From the NCBI GenBank assembly GCA_017849615.1, contig JAFIGS010000013.1, forward strand, positions 1 to 64,000: a stretch of DNA of 64,000 bases, written 5' to 3'. Position numbers and translations under genes: made by a program. This DNA is from Pseudolabrys sp. Its GTDB lineage: Bacteria > Pseudomonadota > Alphaproteobacteria > Rhizobiales > Xanthobacteraceae. Shown here one piece after another: positions 1 through 7,190 of the stretch. The first letter of the stretch is position 1, and each line of letters opens with the position of its first letter. The notes beneath the pieces are model-generated. The model worked only from the letters and a program-made list of their open reading frames with translations. It did no database searches and had not been told where the DNA came from.

Positions 1-253
1 CGATCGCTGACCGGCCGCCGGAAGTTACGGCCCCGCGGACAGAAATCGCCACCATGGAGCGCCGCGGGGCGCAGGCCTTTCTCCGATCGCAAGGAGGGGC
101 CGGCACCGCAAGGTGCATCTGTTCGGGCGCCTCGCGGCGCTTCATTCCCTCGGCATGTGCCGAGGGTCGAAAGAAGAAGGCAGGCCGCCCCGGGCCTTAA
201 AGAACAGGGGCGATCAATCACGACCGCTGTTTGACAATTGAAGAGCTTGTTTT
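1..253. other. Left edge: stem-loop run, no assignable gene
   Basis: No gene can be assigned here. Three hairpins follow one another: GCACC/GGTGC around a GCAA loop (103-116), GCGCC/GGCGC around TCGC (127-140), and CCCTCGGCA/TGCCGAGGG (147-166). One plus-strand frame is open from base 1 to a TGA at 232-234, but the predicted peptide is Arg/Pro/Gly-rich and resembles nothing I recognise. It could be the tail of a gene that begins outside the window. A TTGACA at 231-236 has only a weak -10 partner (TATGTC, 253-258), so it is at best a candidate promoter for the downstream transporter gene. Confidence 0.3.
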
Positions 254-254
254 A

Positions 255-356
255 TGTCGTCCCCGCGCAGGCGGGGACCCATAACCACCGCGCTCGCGAT
301 TAGGATGGCGCGGTGGCTATGGGTCCCGGGTCTCGCTTCGCTCGCCCGGGACGACA
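255..356. repeat. Intergenic palindromic repeat
   Basis: The ends TGTCGTCCC and GGGACGACA are inverted copies of each other. Inside lie a CCCCGC/GCGGGG hairpin and a second pairing between GACCCATA.CCACCGCG and CGCGGTGG.TATGGGTC. This is the kind of GC-rich extragenic palindrome scattered through rhizobial genomes. An open frame that begins inside it and runs over the next gene in a different frame is spurious. Confidence 0.7.
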
Positions 357-410
357 CTGAAACACTATCACGTTCTAGTATTCACCCTGCCGGCTGCTAC
401 CTGTTGCCGC

Positions 411-1379
411 ATGTCGCACGACCATTCGCATCCCCAAAATCACGATCAAGCTCACGCTCATTCGCACAGCCACGGTATCGGCGGGCATCATCATGCGCCG
501 CCCGATTTCGGCCGCACCTTCGCGATCGCCACCGGCCTCAACGTCGTGCTGGTCGTCGCGCAGTTCGGCTTCGGCCTGTGGGCCAATTCGCTGGCGCTGA
601 TCGCCGACGCCGGCCACAACCTCAGCGACGTCATGGGGCTGGTGCTGGCCTGGGTCGCCTTCGCCGTCGCCAGGTGGCGGCCCTCGAGCGGCTACACCTA
701 TCAGATGGGCGCCGCCTCGATCCTCGCGGCGCTCGCCAACGGCCTGCTGCTTGTCGCCGCGGTCGCCGTCATCAGCTACGAGGCGATCGAGCGCCTCGCC
801 GACCCGCAGCCGGTGGCGAGCGGCACGGTCATGCTGCTGGCCGCGCTCGGCGTCGCCGTCAACGGCGTCTCGGCCTGGATGCTGAGCCACGGCAGCAAGT
901 CCGATCTCAACATGCACGGGGCCTTCCTGCACATGGTGGCGGACGCGGCCGTGTCGGTCGCGGTCATTGCCGCCGGCCTCGGCATCTGGCTCACCGGCTG
1001 GCAGTGGCTCGATCCCGCCGTCAGCCTGCTGATTTCCGTGGTGATCCTGGTCGGTACCTGGCGGCTGCTGCGCGACTCGCTGCGGCTGACGCTCAACGCC
1101 GCGCCGCGCGAGATCGACCCCACCGTCGTGCGGGGCTACCTCGAAGGGCTGCCGGAGGTCGCCAGCGTGCACGACCTGCACATCTGGGCGATGAGCACGA
1201 CCGAGAACGCGCTGACGGCGCATCTCGTGACCCCGGCCGGGCATCCGGGCGACGCCTTCCTGCACGCGCTCGCCGGGGAATTGCAGCACCGCTACAAGAT
1301 CGGTCACACCACCGTTCAGATCGAGGTCGTGGACACGGGCGCCTGCGCCACATCGTGTCACGCGGAAATCCTCCATTAG
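411..1379 (+). CDS. Cation diffusion facilitator (CDF) zinc/cobalt exporter
   Basis: A 322-residue inner-membrane cation/proton antiporter of the CDF family (ZitB/CzcD-like), expected to export Zn2+ or related divalent ions from the cytoplasm. The N-terminus is His-rich (about 12 His in residues 3-28), which is usual for metal-binding CDF tails. Residues about 35-220 hold six hydrophobic segments, with the transport-site motif GHNLSD at 68-73 in TM2. The region after 240 is the cytoplasmic ferredoxin-like domain, with HDLHIW. Length is normal for the family. It opens a block of metal transport genes that precedes a cobalt-type nitrile hydratase. Exact metal specificity cannot be read from the sequence. 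Confidence 0.93.
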   Translation: MSHDHSHPQNHDQAHAHSHSHGIGGHHHAPPDFGRTFAIATGLNVVLVVAQFGFGLWANSLALIADAGHNLSDVMGLVLAWVAFAVARWRPSSGYTYQMGAASILAALANGLLLVAAVAVISYEAIERLADPQPVASGTVMLLAALGVAVNGVSAWMLSHGSKSDLNMHGAFLHMVADAAVSVAVIAAGLGIWLTGWQWLDPAVSLLISVVILVGTWRLLRDSLRLTLNAAPREIDPTVVRGYLEGLPEVASVHDLHIWAMSTTENALTAHLVTPAGHPGDAFLHALAGELQHRYKIGHTTVQIEVVDTGACATSCHAEILH

Positions 1380-1470
1380 TCCTGTTCGGCGCTGCCGCCC
1401 CGTTTCCGCCGCAGACTGTGCTAAAGGTGGCGCCTATTCGGGCCGAATGCGGCCCTCGCACAGGAACCCC

Positions 1471-2121
1471 ATGACCGGCTCCCGCTTCCTCGCTCTGCTG
1501 GCCGCCGTTTACGGCTTGTTGATTGTCGCCGAGCCGGCGCGGGCCCACCCCCATGTCTGGGTGACGATGCAGTCGGAGCTGGTCTACGCCCCCGACGGCA
1601 CCATCACCGGCATCCGCCACGCCTGGTCCTTCGACGACATGTTCTCGGCCTTCGCCACGCAGGGCTATGAGAGCAAGGTCAAGGGCGAGTTCACGCGCGA
1701 GGAGCTGCAGCCCCTGGCGCAGGTCAATGTCGAGTCGCTGAAGGAATACGACTACTTCACCTATGTGAAGATCGACGGCAAGAAGGTGAAGCTCAAGGAG
1801 CCCGCGCCCGGCTATTACCTCGAATGGAAGGACGCGGTGCTGATCTTGCACTTCACGCTGCCCTTCGAGCAGCCGGTGAAGACGCGAGAGATGGTGGTCG
1901 ATGTCTACGATCCGTCGATCTTCGTCGATTTCTCCTTCGCCAAGCAAAACCCGGCGAAGCTGGTCGATGCGCCCGCGGGCTGCAAGGCCGACGTCGCATT
2001 GCCGCGCGAGATGACCTTCGCCGAGGGCAAGGCGCTGAGTCAGGTTCCGGCCGATCAGCCCAATGTGGCGATGGCCATCGGCGCCGAATTTGCAAACAAG
2101 ATACTCGTCCATTGTCCTTGA
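1471..2121 (+). CDS. DUF1007 family periplasmic protein
   Basis: A 216-residue protein with a signal peptide (hydrophobic stretch, then PARAHPHVWV), so the mature N-terminus begins near an HPHVWV motif. That motif is characteristic of DUF1007, a family commonly encoded beside NicO/RcnA-type nickel-cobalt transporters, as here. The ATG at 1471 is preferred over 1447 because AGGAA lies 4-8 bases before it and it gives a cleaner signal peptide. The next gene, a NicO transporter, begins 46 bases downstream, so the two are probably cotranscribed. A periplasmic metal-handling role is inferred from context; no biochemical function is known to me. Confidence 0.82.
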   Translation: MTGSRFLALLAAVYGLLIVAEPARAHPHVWVTMQSELVYAPDGTITGIRHAWSFDDMFSAFATQGYESKVKGEFTREELQPLAQVNVESLKEYDYFTYVKIDGKKVKLKEPAPGYYLEWKDAVLILHFTLPFEQPVKTREMVVDVYDPSIFVDFSFAKQNPAKLVDAPAGCKADVALPREMTFAEGKALSQVPADQPNVAMAIGAEFANKILVHCP

Positions 2122-2167
2122 GTTCTGTCTGATCGATCGCGGGGCGGCGATCCGGGGAAACCTTCCA

Positions 2168-3286
2168 ATGTCATGGTTCGCGCGGCGCTCCGCCTTCACG
2201 CAATCGCTTCTGATCGTCGTCATCGTTCTCGCCATTGCCGGCCTGATCGACGCGGCTTCGGCGGCGCCGTTCGGCGCTTCGGCGTCCGGTGCGCCGTCGC
2301 CGGTCGATGGTTTCACCGGCTGGATCCTGATGAAACAGGCCGAATTCTACCGCATGCTGTCGGGCGCGATCCGCGCCGCCAAGGCCGACGGCACGGCGGC
2401 CTTCGGGCTGATGGGCATCTCGTTTGCGTATGGCGTGTTCCACGCCGCCGGCCCCGGCCACGGCAAGGCGGTGATCTCGTCCTATCTCGTCGCCAACAAC
2501 GAGACCTGGAAGCGCGGCATCGCGCTGTCCTTCATCTCGGCGGTGCTGCAGGCGGTGACGGCGGTGGCCATCGTCGCCGTGGCGGCGGTGCTGCTCGGCG
2601 CGACGTCGAAAGTCATGGGCGACACGGTGCGTATTATCGAGATCGTCAGCTACGGCATGATCGTGCTGATCGGGCTGCGGCTGGTCTGGGTCAAGGGCCG
2701 CGCCTTCCTGCGCGCGCTGGCGCCGCCGCAAGGGCCGCAGCTCGCGCATGCCCACGCGCATGGCGGCTCCCATGCGCACGGTCATCATGACCATGGCCAC
2801 CATCACGATCATCATCACCACGCGCATGTTCACTCGGAAGCGTGCTCGCACGGCCATCATCACGGTCATGCGCACGACCACGACCATGACGAAGGCCACG
2901 CCTGGGGTCACGCCCACGCGCCGGAGCCGAGCGAGCTGACCGGCAAGCACTGGCTGCGGCGCGGCCTCGCCGCCGTTGTCGCCGTCGGCCTGCGGCCGTG
3001 CTCGGGCGCCATCATCGTTCTCGTTTTTGCCCTGGCGCAGGGCATCTTCTGGATCGGCATCGCCTCGACCTTCGTCATGGGCATCGGCACCGCCATCACC
3101 GTTTCGGCCATCGCCATGCTGGCGGTCGCAGCGCGTGGGCTCGCCGGGAAGATCGCGGCCAGCAAGGCCGGCGGCGGCATCCTGCTGCTGCGCGGCGTCG
3201 AGACTGCCGCCGCCCTCGCCATCGTCGCCTTCGGCGCGCTGCTGCTCACCGGCTACATGGTCAGCGAGCGCATGATCGGGGTGTGA
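2168..3286 (+). CDS. NicO-family nickel/cobalt transporter with His-rich loop
   Basis: A 372-residue membrane protein of the NicO/RcnA-like family. After a signal-like TM1 (residues 12-32) come the family motif HAAGPGHGKAV (about 93-103) and several TM segments. A loop of about 60 residues (192-251) holds roughly 28 His with Asp and Gly. The second half carries GLRPCSGAIIV (about 275), also a family signature. The His loop is the presumed metal sensor or buffer. The family includes both importers and exporters, so direction is uncertain. The ATG at 2168 is chosen because a longer frame from 2063 would overlap the DUF1007 gene and lacks a signal sequence. It probably forms one unit with DUF1007. 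Confidence 0.9.
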   Translation: MSWFARRSAFTQSLLIVVIVLAIAGLIDAASAAPFGASASGAPSPVDGFTGWILMKQAEFYRMLSGAIRAAKADGTAAFGLMGISFAYGVFHAAGPGHGKAVISSYLVANNETWKRGIALSFISAVLQAVTAVAIVAVAAVLLGATSKVMGDTVRIIEIVSYGMIVLIGLRLVWVKGRAFLRALAPPQGPQLAHAHAHGGSHAHGHHDHGHHHDHHHHAHVHSEACSHGHHHGHAHDHDHDEGHAWGHAHAPEPSELTGKHWLRRGLAAVVAVGLRPCSGAIIVLVFALAQGIFWIGIASTFVMGIGTAITVSAIAMLAVAARGLAGKIAASKAGGGILLLRGVETAAALAIVAFGALLLTGYMVSERMIGV

Positions 3287-3373
3287 GCTCCGCGCAAAAT
3301 TGAGGCTACCATCGCCGAACAAGAATGGCGGGCCGCGCGCTTCGCCATTACCTAGGTGGTGAAGGAGCGCATC

Positions 3374-4414
3374 ATGCCGGGCGACTTTCTCAAATCGATT
3401 GGTGTCGACCACCCGATCGTGCTCGGGCCCATGGCCGGCGGGGCGGGCTCCCCGGCGCTGGTCGCCGCGGTGTCGAATGCCGGCGGCCTCGGCTCCTTCG
3501 GCGCGGCGTATTTGGCGCCGCAGCAGATCCTCGACACGGCGAAGGAAATTCGCGCGCTGACGGGCAAGCCCATCGCGCTCAATCTGTTCGCCGGCGGTTA
3601 CGAGCCGGATCGTGTGGTCGATGCCGGGCCGATGCTGGCGGTGGTGGCGAAGGCGCATGAGCGCCTCGGTCTTGCGCCGCCGGTGCTGCCGCCCAATCCG
3701 CCATCGCCGTTCGACGAGCAGCTCGCCGCGGTCATCGAAGCCGGGCCCGCGCTGTTCTCTTTCACCTTCGGCATTCCCTCGACCGATGCGATGGCGCGGC
3801 TGCGCAAGGCGGGCATTCCGACCTGCGGCACCGCCACGACCCTGGAGGAGGGCAAGGCGCTGGCCGACGCCGGTGTCGATGCCATCGTCGCGCAGGGCGA
3901 GGAAGCCGGCGCCCATCGCGGCACCTTCCTGCGCTCGGCCGAAGAATCGATGGTGCCGACGTTTCGACTCACCCGCGTCATTGCTTCGGCGACGAAGCTG
4001 CCGGTGTTCGCCTCCGGTGGCCTGATGGACGGCGGCGACATGAAGCGCGCCTTCGATGCCGGCGCGCAGGCGGCGCAATTCGGCACCGCGTTTCTGCTGT
4101 GCCCGGAGAGCGGCATCCCCGAGCCGTACCGCGCCGCGCTGCGCAAGCGCGAGGACACGACCGTCATCACGCGCGTCTACTCCGGGCGCGCCGCCCGCGG
4201 CCTGCGCAATCTGTTCATCGACGCATGCGAGGGCGTGCCGGTGCTGCCGTTCCGCCAGCAGAACGATCTCACGCGGCCGATGCGCACCGAGTCCGGCAAG
4301 AAGGGTTTGCCGGATTACATCTCGCTGTGGGCGGGGCGCGGCGTCACGCGCGCGCGGGAGCTGCCGGCGGCCGAACTGGTGCGCGCTCTAGTGATGGAAA
4401 TCGGCGGGCGTTAG
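3374..4414 (+). CDS. Nitronate monooxygenase (2-nitropropane dioxygenase family)
   Basis: A 346-residue FMN-dependent TIM-barrel enzyme that would oxidise alkyl nitronates to carbonyl compounds and nitrite. The N-terminal LGPMAGGAGSPALVAAVSNA and GGLGSFG segments, the central GEEAGAHRG (about residues 178-186) and the later FASGGLMDGGD are the flavin/phosphate-binding features of the family. The start at 3374 follows GAAGGAG (3361-3367) at good spacing; an in-frame GTG at 3356 is less likely. The 3-prime end overlaps the convergent nitrile hydratase activator gene by 27 bases. Many members act on propionate-3-nitronate and similar toxins; the true substrate is unknown. Confidence 0.9.
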   Translation: MPGDFLKSIGVDHPIVLGPMAGGAGSPALVAAVSNAGGLGSFGAAYLAPQQILDTAKEIRALTGKPIALNLFAGGYEPDRVVDAGPMLAVVAKAHERLGLAPPVLPPNPPSPFDEQLAAVIEAGPALFSFTFGIPSTDAMARLRKAGIPTCGTATTLEEGKALADAGVDAIVAQGEEAGAHRGTFLRSAEESMVPTFRLTRVIASATKLPVFASGGLMDGGDMKRAFDAGAQAAQFGTAFLLCPESGIPEPYRAALRKREDTTVITRVYSGRAARGLRNLFIDACEGVPVLPFRQQNDLTRPMRTESGKKGLPDYISLWAGRGVTRARELPAAELVRALVMEIGGR

Positions 4415-4768
4415 TTCGATCGGCTTGCCGTGCGGCGTGCGATCGCAGGCATGCTCCCAGGCATGGCGATAGTCGTGCTGCATATCGCGCGAGGCGACGC
4501 CTTTCTCGGCGACCAGCCGCTCCAGCGCCGCCAGCCAGTGATTGTAATAAGTGTCCCCGGTGTCTGGATCGCCCGCCGCCTGCGCGCGCCTGATCTCGTC
4601 GGACAAAGTCGCGGCCCATTCCGGCCAGGTGAACACGCCGCGCTCGTGCAGCGCCAGCGCCATGGCGAAAGCCTGCGCCTGCCACGGCTCCTTGAACACG
4701 GGGCCGTCGTCGTCCTGCGGCACGCCCGGCACTTCGCGGGCGGCGGCCAATGCTCCGGCGCGGTCCAT
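4388..4768 (-). CDS. Nitrile hydratase accessory/activator protein
   Basis: A 126-residue protein resembling the nitrile hydratase activator, which loads cobalt into the alpha subunit; it is itself related to the N-terminal part of the beta subunit. Visible family features are PVFKEPWQAQAFAMALALHE (about residues 23-42), FTWPEWAATL, YYNHWLAALERLV and the HAWEHACDRTPHGKPI tail. The ATG (4768-4766) overlaps the beta-subunit stop in TGATG, which implies translational coupling. The gene closes the operon and its end overlaps the convergent nitronate monooxygenase gene by 27 bases. Confidence 0.88.
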   Translation of the reverse strand: MDRAGALAAAREVPGVPQDDDGPVFKEPWQAQAFAMALALHERGVFTWPEWAATLSDEIRRAQAAGDPDTGDTYYNHWLAALERLVAEKGVASRDMQHDYRHAWEHACDRTPHGKPIELTPADFHH

Positions 4769-5427
4769 CAGGCCTTCTCCAGATACGGTTCGAAGGCCTC
4801 GATCGACACCTTCAGCGTCGGGTCGGCATCGTCGCCCCACAAATCGCGGGCGTCGAACACCACCGTGTAAAGCCACTGCGGATGATCGCCCCGGAAGTGC
4901 GCATTGGTGTCGGGGAAAACATGGCAGCCATTGATGCGTTCGACCATACCGGTGTGGCCGCGCACATAGCGAGGCAGGCGCGTATGCGTCAGCGGATTGA
5001 TGTTCTTCGCCCGCACGCTGTCGCCCGGCTTGAAGATGGCCGGACCCTGCGGCTCGCGGCCGAAGCTGCCGCGCACCGCGCAGCGCTTGACGTCATCGAG
5101 CGTGAATTTGCCGCGCGGCAGCGGCGGGCTCTGGTGCAGCGAATGGCCGGCTTCGAGTTCGTCGGTCCCGACCATGCTGCGCTCGACCAGCTGGTTCTCC
5201 ACGGCGAGAAACCACTTCTTGTAATACGAGCTCGCGAGATAGACCTCGGGCGGCAGCGACTCGCGGGCAAAGCGCTGCGAGTCGATGTTGAGACCGCCAT
5301 TGGCGCCCATGGCGCGCACCATGGCCATGACGCGCGCTTCCCATGCCTCGTGGAAGGTCGGCTCGTTGGCTTCCGGCTCGACCTTGCCGAAACCGTCCAT
5401 GCCGCCCATGTCGTGAACGCCGTTCAT
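4768..5427 (-). CDS. nthB: Nitrile hydratase beta subunit
   Basis: The 219-residue beta subunit of nitrile hydratase, the enzyme that hydrates nitriles to amides. The N-terminus MNGVHDMGGMDGFG is the classic beta-subunit start. FHEAWEARVMAMVRAM, YYKKWFLAVENQLVE and the C-terminal SH3-like barrel (FKPGDSVRAKNIN... TRLPRYVRGHTG) follow in order. The ATG at 5427-5425 overlaps the stop of an 11-codon frame that repeats the first seven codons of this gene (see 5424-5459). It lies between the alpha and activator genes, as usual for cobalt-type operons. Confidence 0.95.
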   Translation of the reverse strand: MNGVHDMGGMDGFGKVEPEANEPTFHEAWEARVMAMVRAMGANGGLNIDSQRFARESLPPEVYLASSYYKKWFLAVENQLVERSMVGTDELEAGHSLHQSPPLPRGKFTLDDVKRCAVRGSFGREPQGPAIFKPGDSVRAKNINPLTHTRLPRYVRGHTGMVERINGCHVFPDTNAHFRGDHPQWLYTVVFDARDLWGDDADPTLKVSIEAFEPYLEKA

Positions 5428-5459
5428 GACAAAACATCCATGTCATGGACGCCGTTCAT
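5424..5459 (-). other. 11-codon duplicate of the nthB start between alpha and beta genes
   Basis: Read on the minus strand, the alpha stop overlaps an ATG in ATGA. That ATG opens [11 protein letters not shown], which stops in another ATGA containing the true beta ATG. The first seven codons are the same as those of nthB, with synonymous differences (GTC CAT GAC versus GTT CAC GAC). It looks like a direct duplication, about 32 bases long, of the beta start region. It leaves a mini-frame that preserves translational coupling. Whether the peptide has any role is unknown. Confidence 0.75.
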
Positions 5460-6097
5460 GACTTCAGCTCCGCCGGCTTCCTCGGCAGCCCCGTGCCGAT
5501 CATGGAATCGCGGGTGACGAGTTCGGCGAGTTTGTCTTCGCTCCAGCCATCGGTGCCTTCGGGCCGCATCGGCAACACGATGAAACGGGTCTCGGCCGTC
5601 GAATCCCAGACGCGGATTTCGATGTCTTTTGGCAGCGTGACGCCAAAATCGGCGAGCACGCCGCGCGGGTCCTTCACCGCGCGCGAGCGATAGGGCGAGG
5701 CCTTGTACCACACCGGCGGCAGGCCGAGCATTTCCCACGGATAGCAGGAGCACAGGGTGCATACGACCATGTTATGGCGCTGCAGCGTATTCTCGACCGC
5801 GATCAGATGATCGCCGGTGCGGCTGACATGCCCGAGCGTGTTGATCGCCTGCGTGGCGTCGTCGAGCAGCGCCTGCCTGAAAGCGGGATCGGTCCAGGCC
5901 CTGGCGATCACGCGCGCGCCGTTGCGCGGGCCGATCTTGGTCTCGTACATCTCGACGATGGCGTCGAGCGCCTTGGGGTCGACGTAGCCCTTCTCGGTCA
6001 GGATCGTCTCCAGCGCGCGCACGCGCAGCTGGGTCTCCGACAGTTCGGAATGCTCGTGATCGTGGTCGTGGTGATGATGGTCGTGGTCATGTGCCAT
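5456..6097 (-). CDS. nthA: Nitrile hydratase alpha subunit, cobalt type
   Basis: The 213-residue catalytic alpha subunit. The metal-claw motif VCTLCSC spans residues 112-118 (ligands C113, C116, C118). Thr at 114 is typical of the cobalt enzymes, where iron enzymes have Ser. The motif is followed by [14 protein letters not shown] and [13 protein letters not shown], both strongly conserved in the family. Residues 3-16 are an unusual His/Asp tract with nine His, which could help capture metal. The stop overlaps a small frame that leads into the beta gene. The upstream neighbour on the same strand, a deaminase gene, ends 36 bases before the start. Confidence 0.95.
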   Translation of the reverse strand: MAHDHDHHHHDHDHEHSELSETQLRVRALETILTEKGYVDPKALDAIVEMYETKIGPRNGARVIARAWTDPAFRQALLDDATQAINTLGHVSRTGDHLIAVENTLQRHNMVVCTLCSCYPWEMLGLPPVWYKASPYRSRAVKDPRGVLADFGVTLPKDIEIRVWDSTAETRFIVLPMRPEGTDGWSEDKLAELVTRDSMIGTGLPRKPAELKS

Positions 6098-6133
6098 GGC
6101 CGCAGTCTAACGCGGCAATGGCCCTCGCGAAAG

Positions 6134-6607
6134 CTAGTCCCAAACGCCTTCGTGCAGTTCCGCCGCCTCGTCCTCCAGCAGCGGGCCGATGACCTCGACC
6201 TTGCGCTGGCCGGCGGCGAACACGGTGCGGCAGGGCAGGGACAAGGTCGGATTCTCGGGATGGTTGCCGGTGATGCTCTTGAGCCGCTCCTCCGACAGGC
6301 CATAGACGACGCGGCCGATGCCGGCCCAGTAGATGGCGCCCGCGCACATCGCGCAGGGCTCCGCCGAGGAATAGATGGTGCACTCGGCGAGTTCGTCAGG
6401 CTCGAAGGTTTTGCAGGCCATGGTGGCGAGCAGGCGTTCGGCGTGGCCGGTCATATCGCCGTCGGGCAGATAGCCGTTCTCGACCTCAAGCAGCACCTCG
6501 CCGTCGGCGTCGGCCAGCACGGCGCCGAACGGGTGGTTGCCGTTGTCCATGGCGCGTTCGGCGACATCGAAAGCGAGGCGCAACAGGTCGTCATCGGAGG
6601 TCGACAT
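6134..6607 (-). CDS. Cytidine/deoxycytidylate-deaminase-fold nucleoside or guanine deaminase
   Basis: A 157-residue zinc deaminase. The zinc/catalytic motif HAE lies at 55-57 (H55 ligand, E57 proton shuttle) and PCAMC at 84-88 (ligands C85, C88). NHPFGAVL near 24-31 and the YWAGIGRVVYGLSEE segment resemble bacterial guanine deaminase (GuaD-like) and related nucleoside deaminases more than TadA. The exact base cannot be settled by eye. It appears to lead the nitrile hydratase operon, whose alpha gene starts 36 bases downstream. It is divergent from the TRAP gene at 6675, sharing a 67-base intergenic region. Confidence 0.85.
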   Translation of the reverse strand: MSTSDDDLLRLAFDVAERAMDNGNHPFGAVLADADGEVLLEVENGYLPDGDMTGHAERLLATMACKTFEPDELAECTIYSSAEPCAMCAGAIYWAGIGRVVYGLSEERLKSITGNHPENPTLSLPCRTVFAAGQRKVEVIGPLLEDEAAELHEGVWD

Positions 6608-6674
6608 TCAAGGTGCTTTCAAAGGACTCCGGAGTCGCATGGCGCGGCGCCGGCTGCTATGACAGCATAGCATC

Positions 6675-7190
6675 ATGAACCGGATCGCGGACACAATCGA
6701 CAGCATCTCGGCGTTTATCGGCCGCGGTGTTGCATGGCTGGCACTGATCATCGTGCTGCTGCAATTCGCGCTCGTGGTGGCGCGCTACCTGTTCGGCCTC
6801 GGCTCGATCTGGGTGACGGAAAGCGTGGTCTACGGCCATGCTGCGCTCTTTCTGCTGGCGTCGGCCTGGACCTTGCGCAGCGGTGGCCACGTCCGCGTCG
6901 ACATCCTCTATGCGGACGCCTCGCCGCGCGCTCGCGCGTGGATCGATCTCCTCGGTACGCTTTTACTGCTGATGCCTTTCGCGCTGGCGTTGCTGTGGCT
7001 GTCGCTGCCCTTCGCGGCGCGGTCCTGGGCGATCTTCGAACGGTCGCAGGAGGCGAGCGGCCTGCCGCTGGTCTTCGTGCTGAAGACGCTGCTGCCCGTC
7101 TTCGCCCTGATGCTGGCGCTGCAGGGCATCGCGCAGGCGATCCGCAGCGTTGCCGTGCTTCGTGCCGGGGAGCCGCATGTCGCTTCCTGA
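6675..7190 (+). CDS. TRAP transporter small permease (DctQ type)
   Basis: A 171-residue four-helix membrane protein, the small permease of a tripartite ATP-independent periplasmic transporter. The hydrophobic segments lie at about 16-36, 52-72, 95-115 and 135-155. The VTESVVYGHAALFLLASAWTL region and GGHVRVDILY motif are standard for DctQ. Its gene overlaps that of the large permease by 14 bases. No DctP binding-protein gene lies nearby, so the partner must be elsewhere or missing. Confidence 0.9.
   Translation: MNRIADTIDSISAFIGRGVAWLALIIVLLQFALVVARYLFGLGSIWVTESVVYGHAALFLLASAWTLRSGGHVRVDILYADASPRARAWIDLLGTLLLLMPFALALLWLSLPFAARSWAIFERSQEASGLPLVFVLKTLLPVFALMLALQGIAQAIRSVAVLRAGEPHVAS

Noticed and set aside
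254-1474. 406-codon plus-strand frame over the CDF gene
   Set aside because: It starts inside a palindromic repeat, is Arg/Ala-rich, and overlaps the well-supported CDF transporter in another frame. It is a product of high GC content.
2171-4078. 635-codon minus-strand frame
   Set aside because: Antisense to the NicO and nitronate monooxygenase genes, both of which have clear family motifs; its sequence is low-complexity and without motifs.
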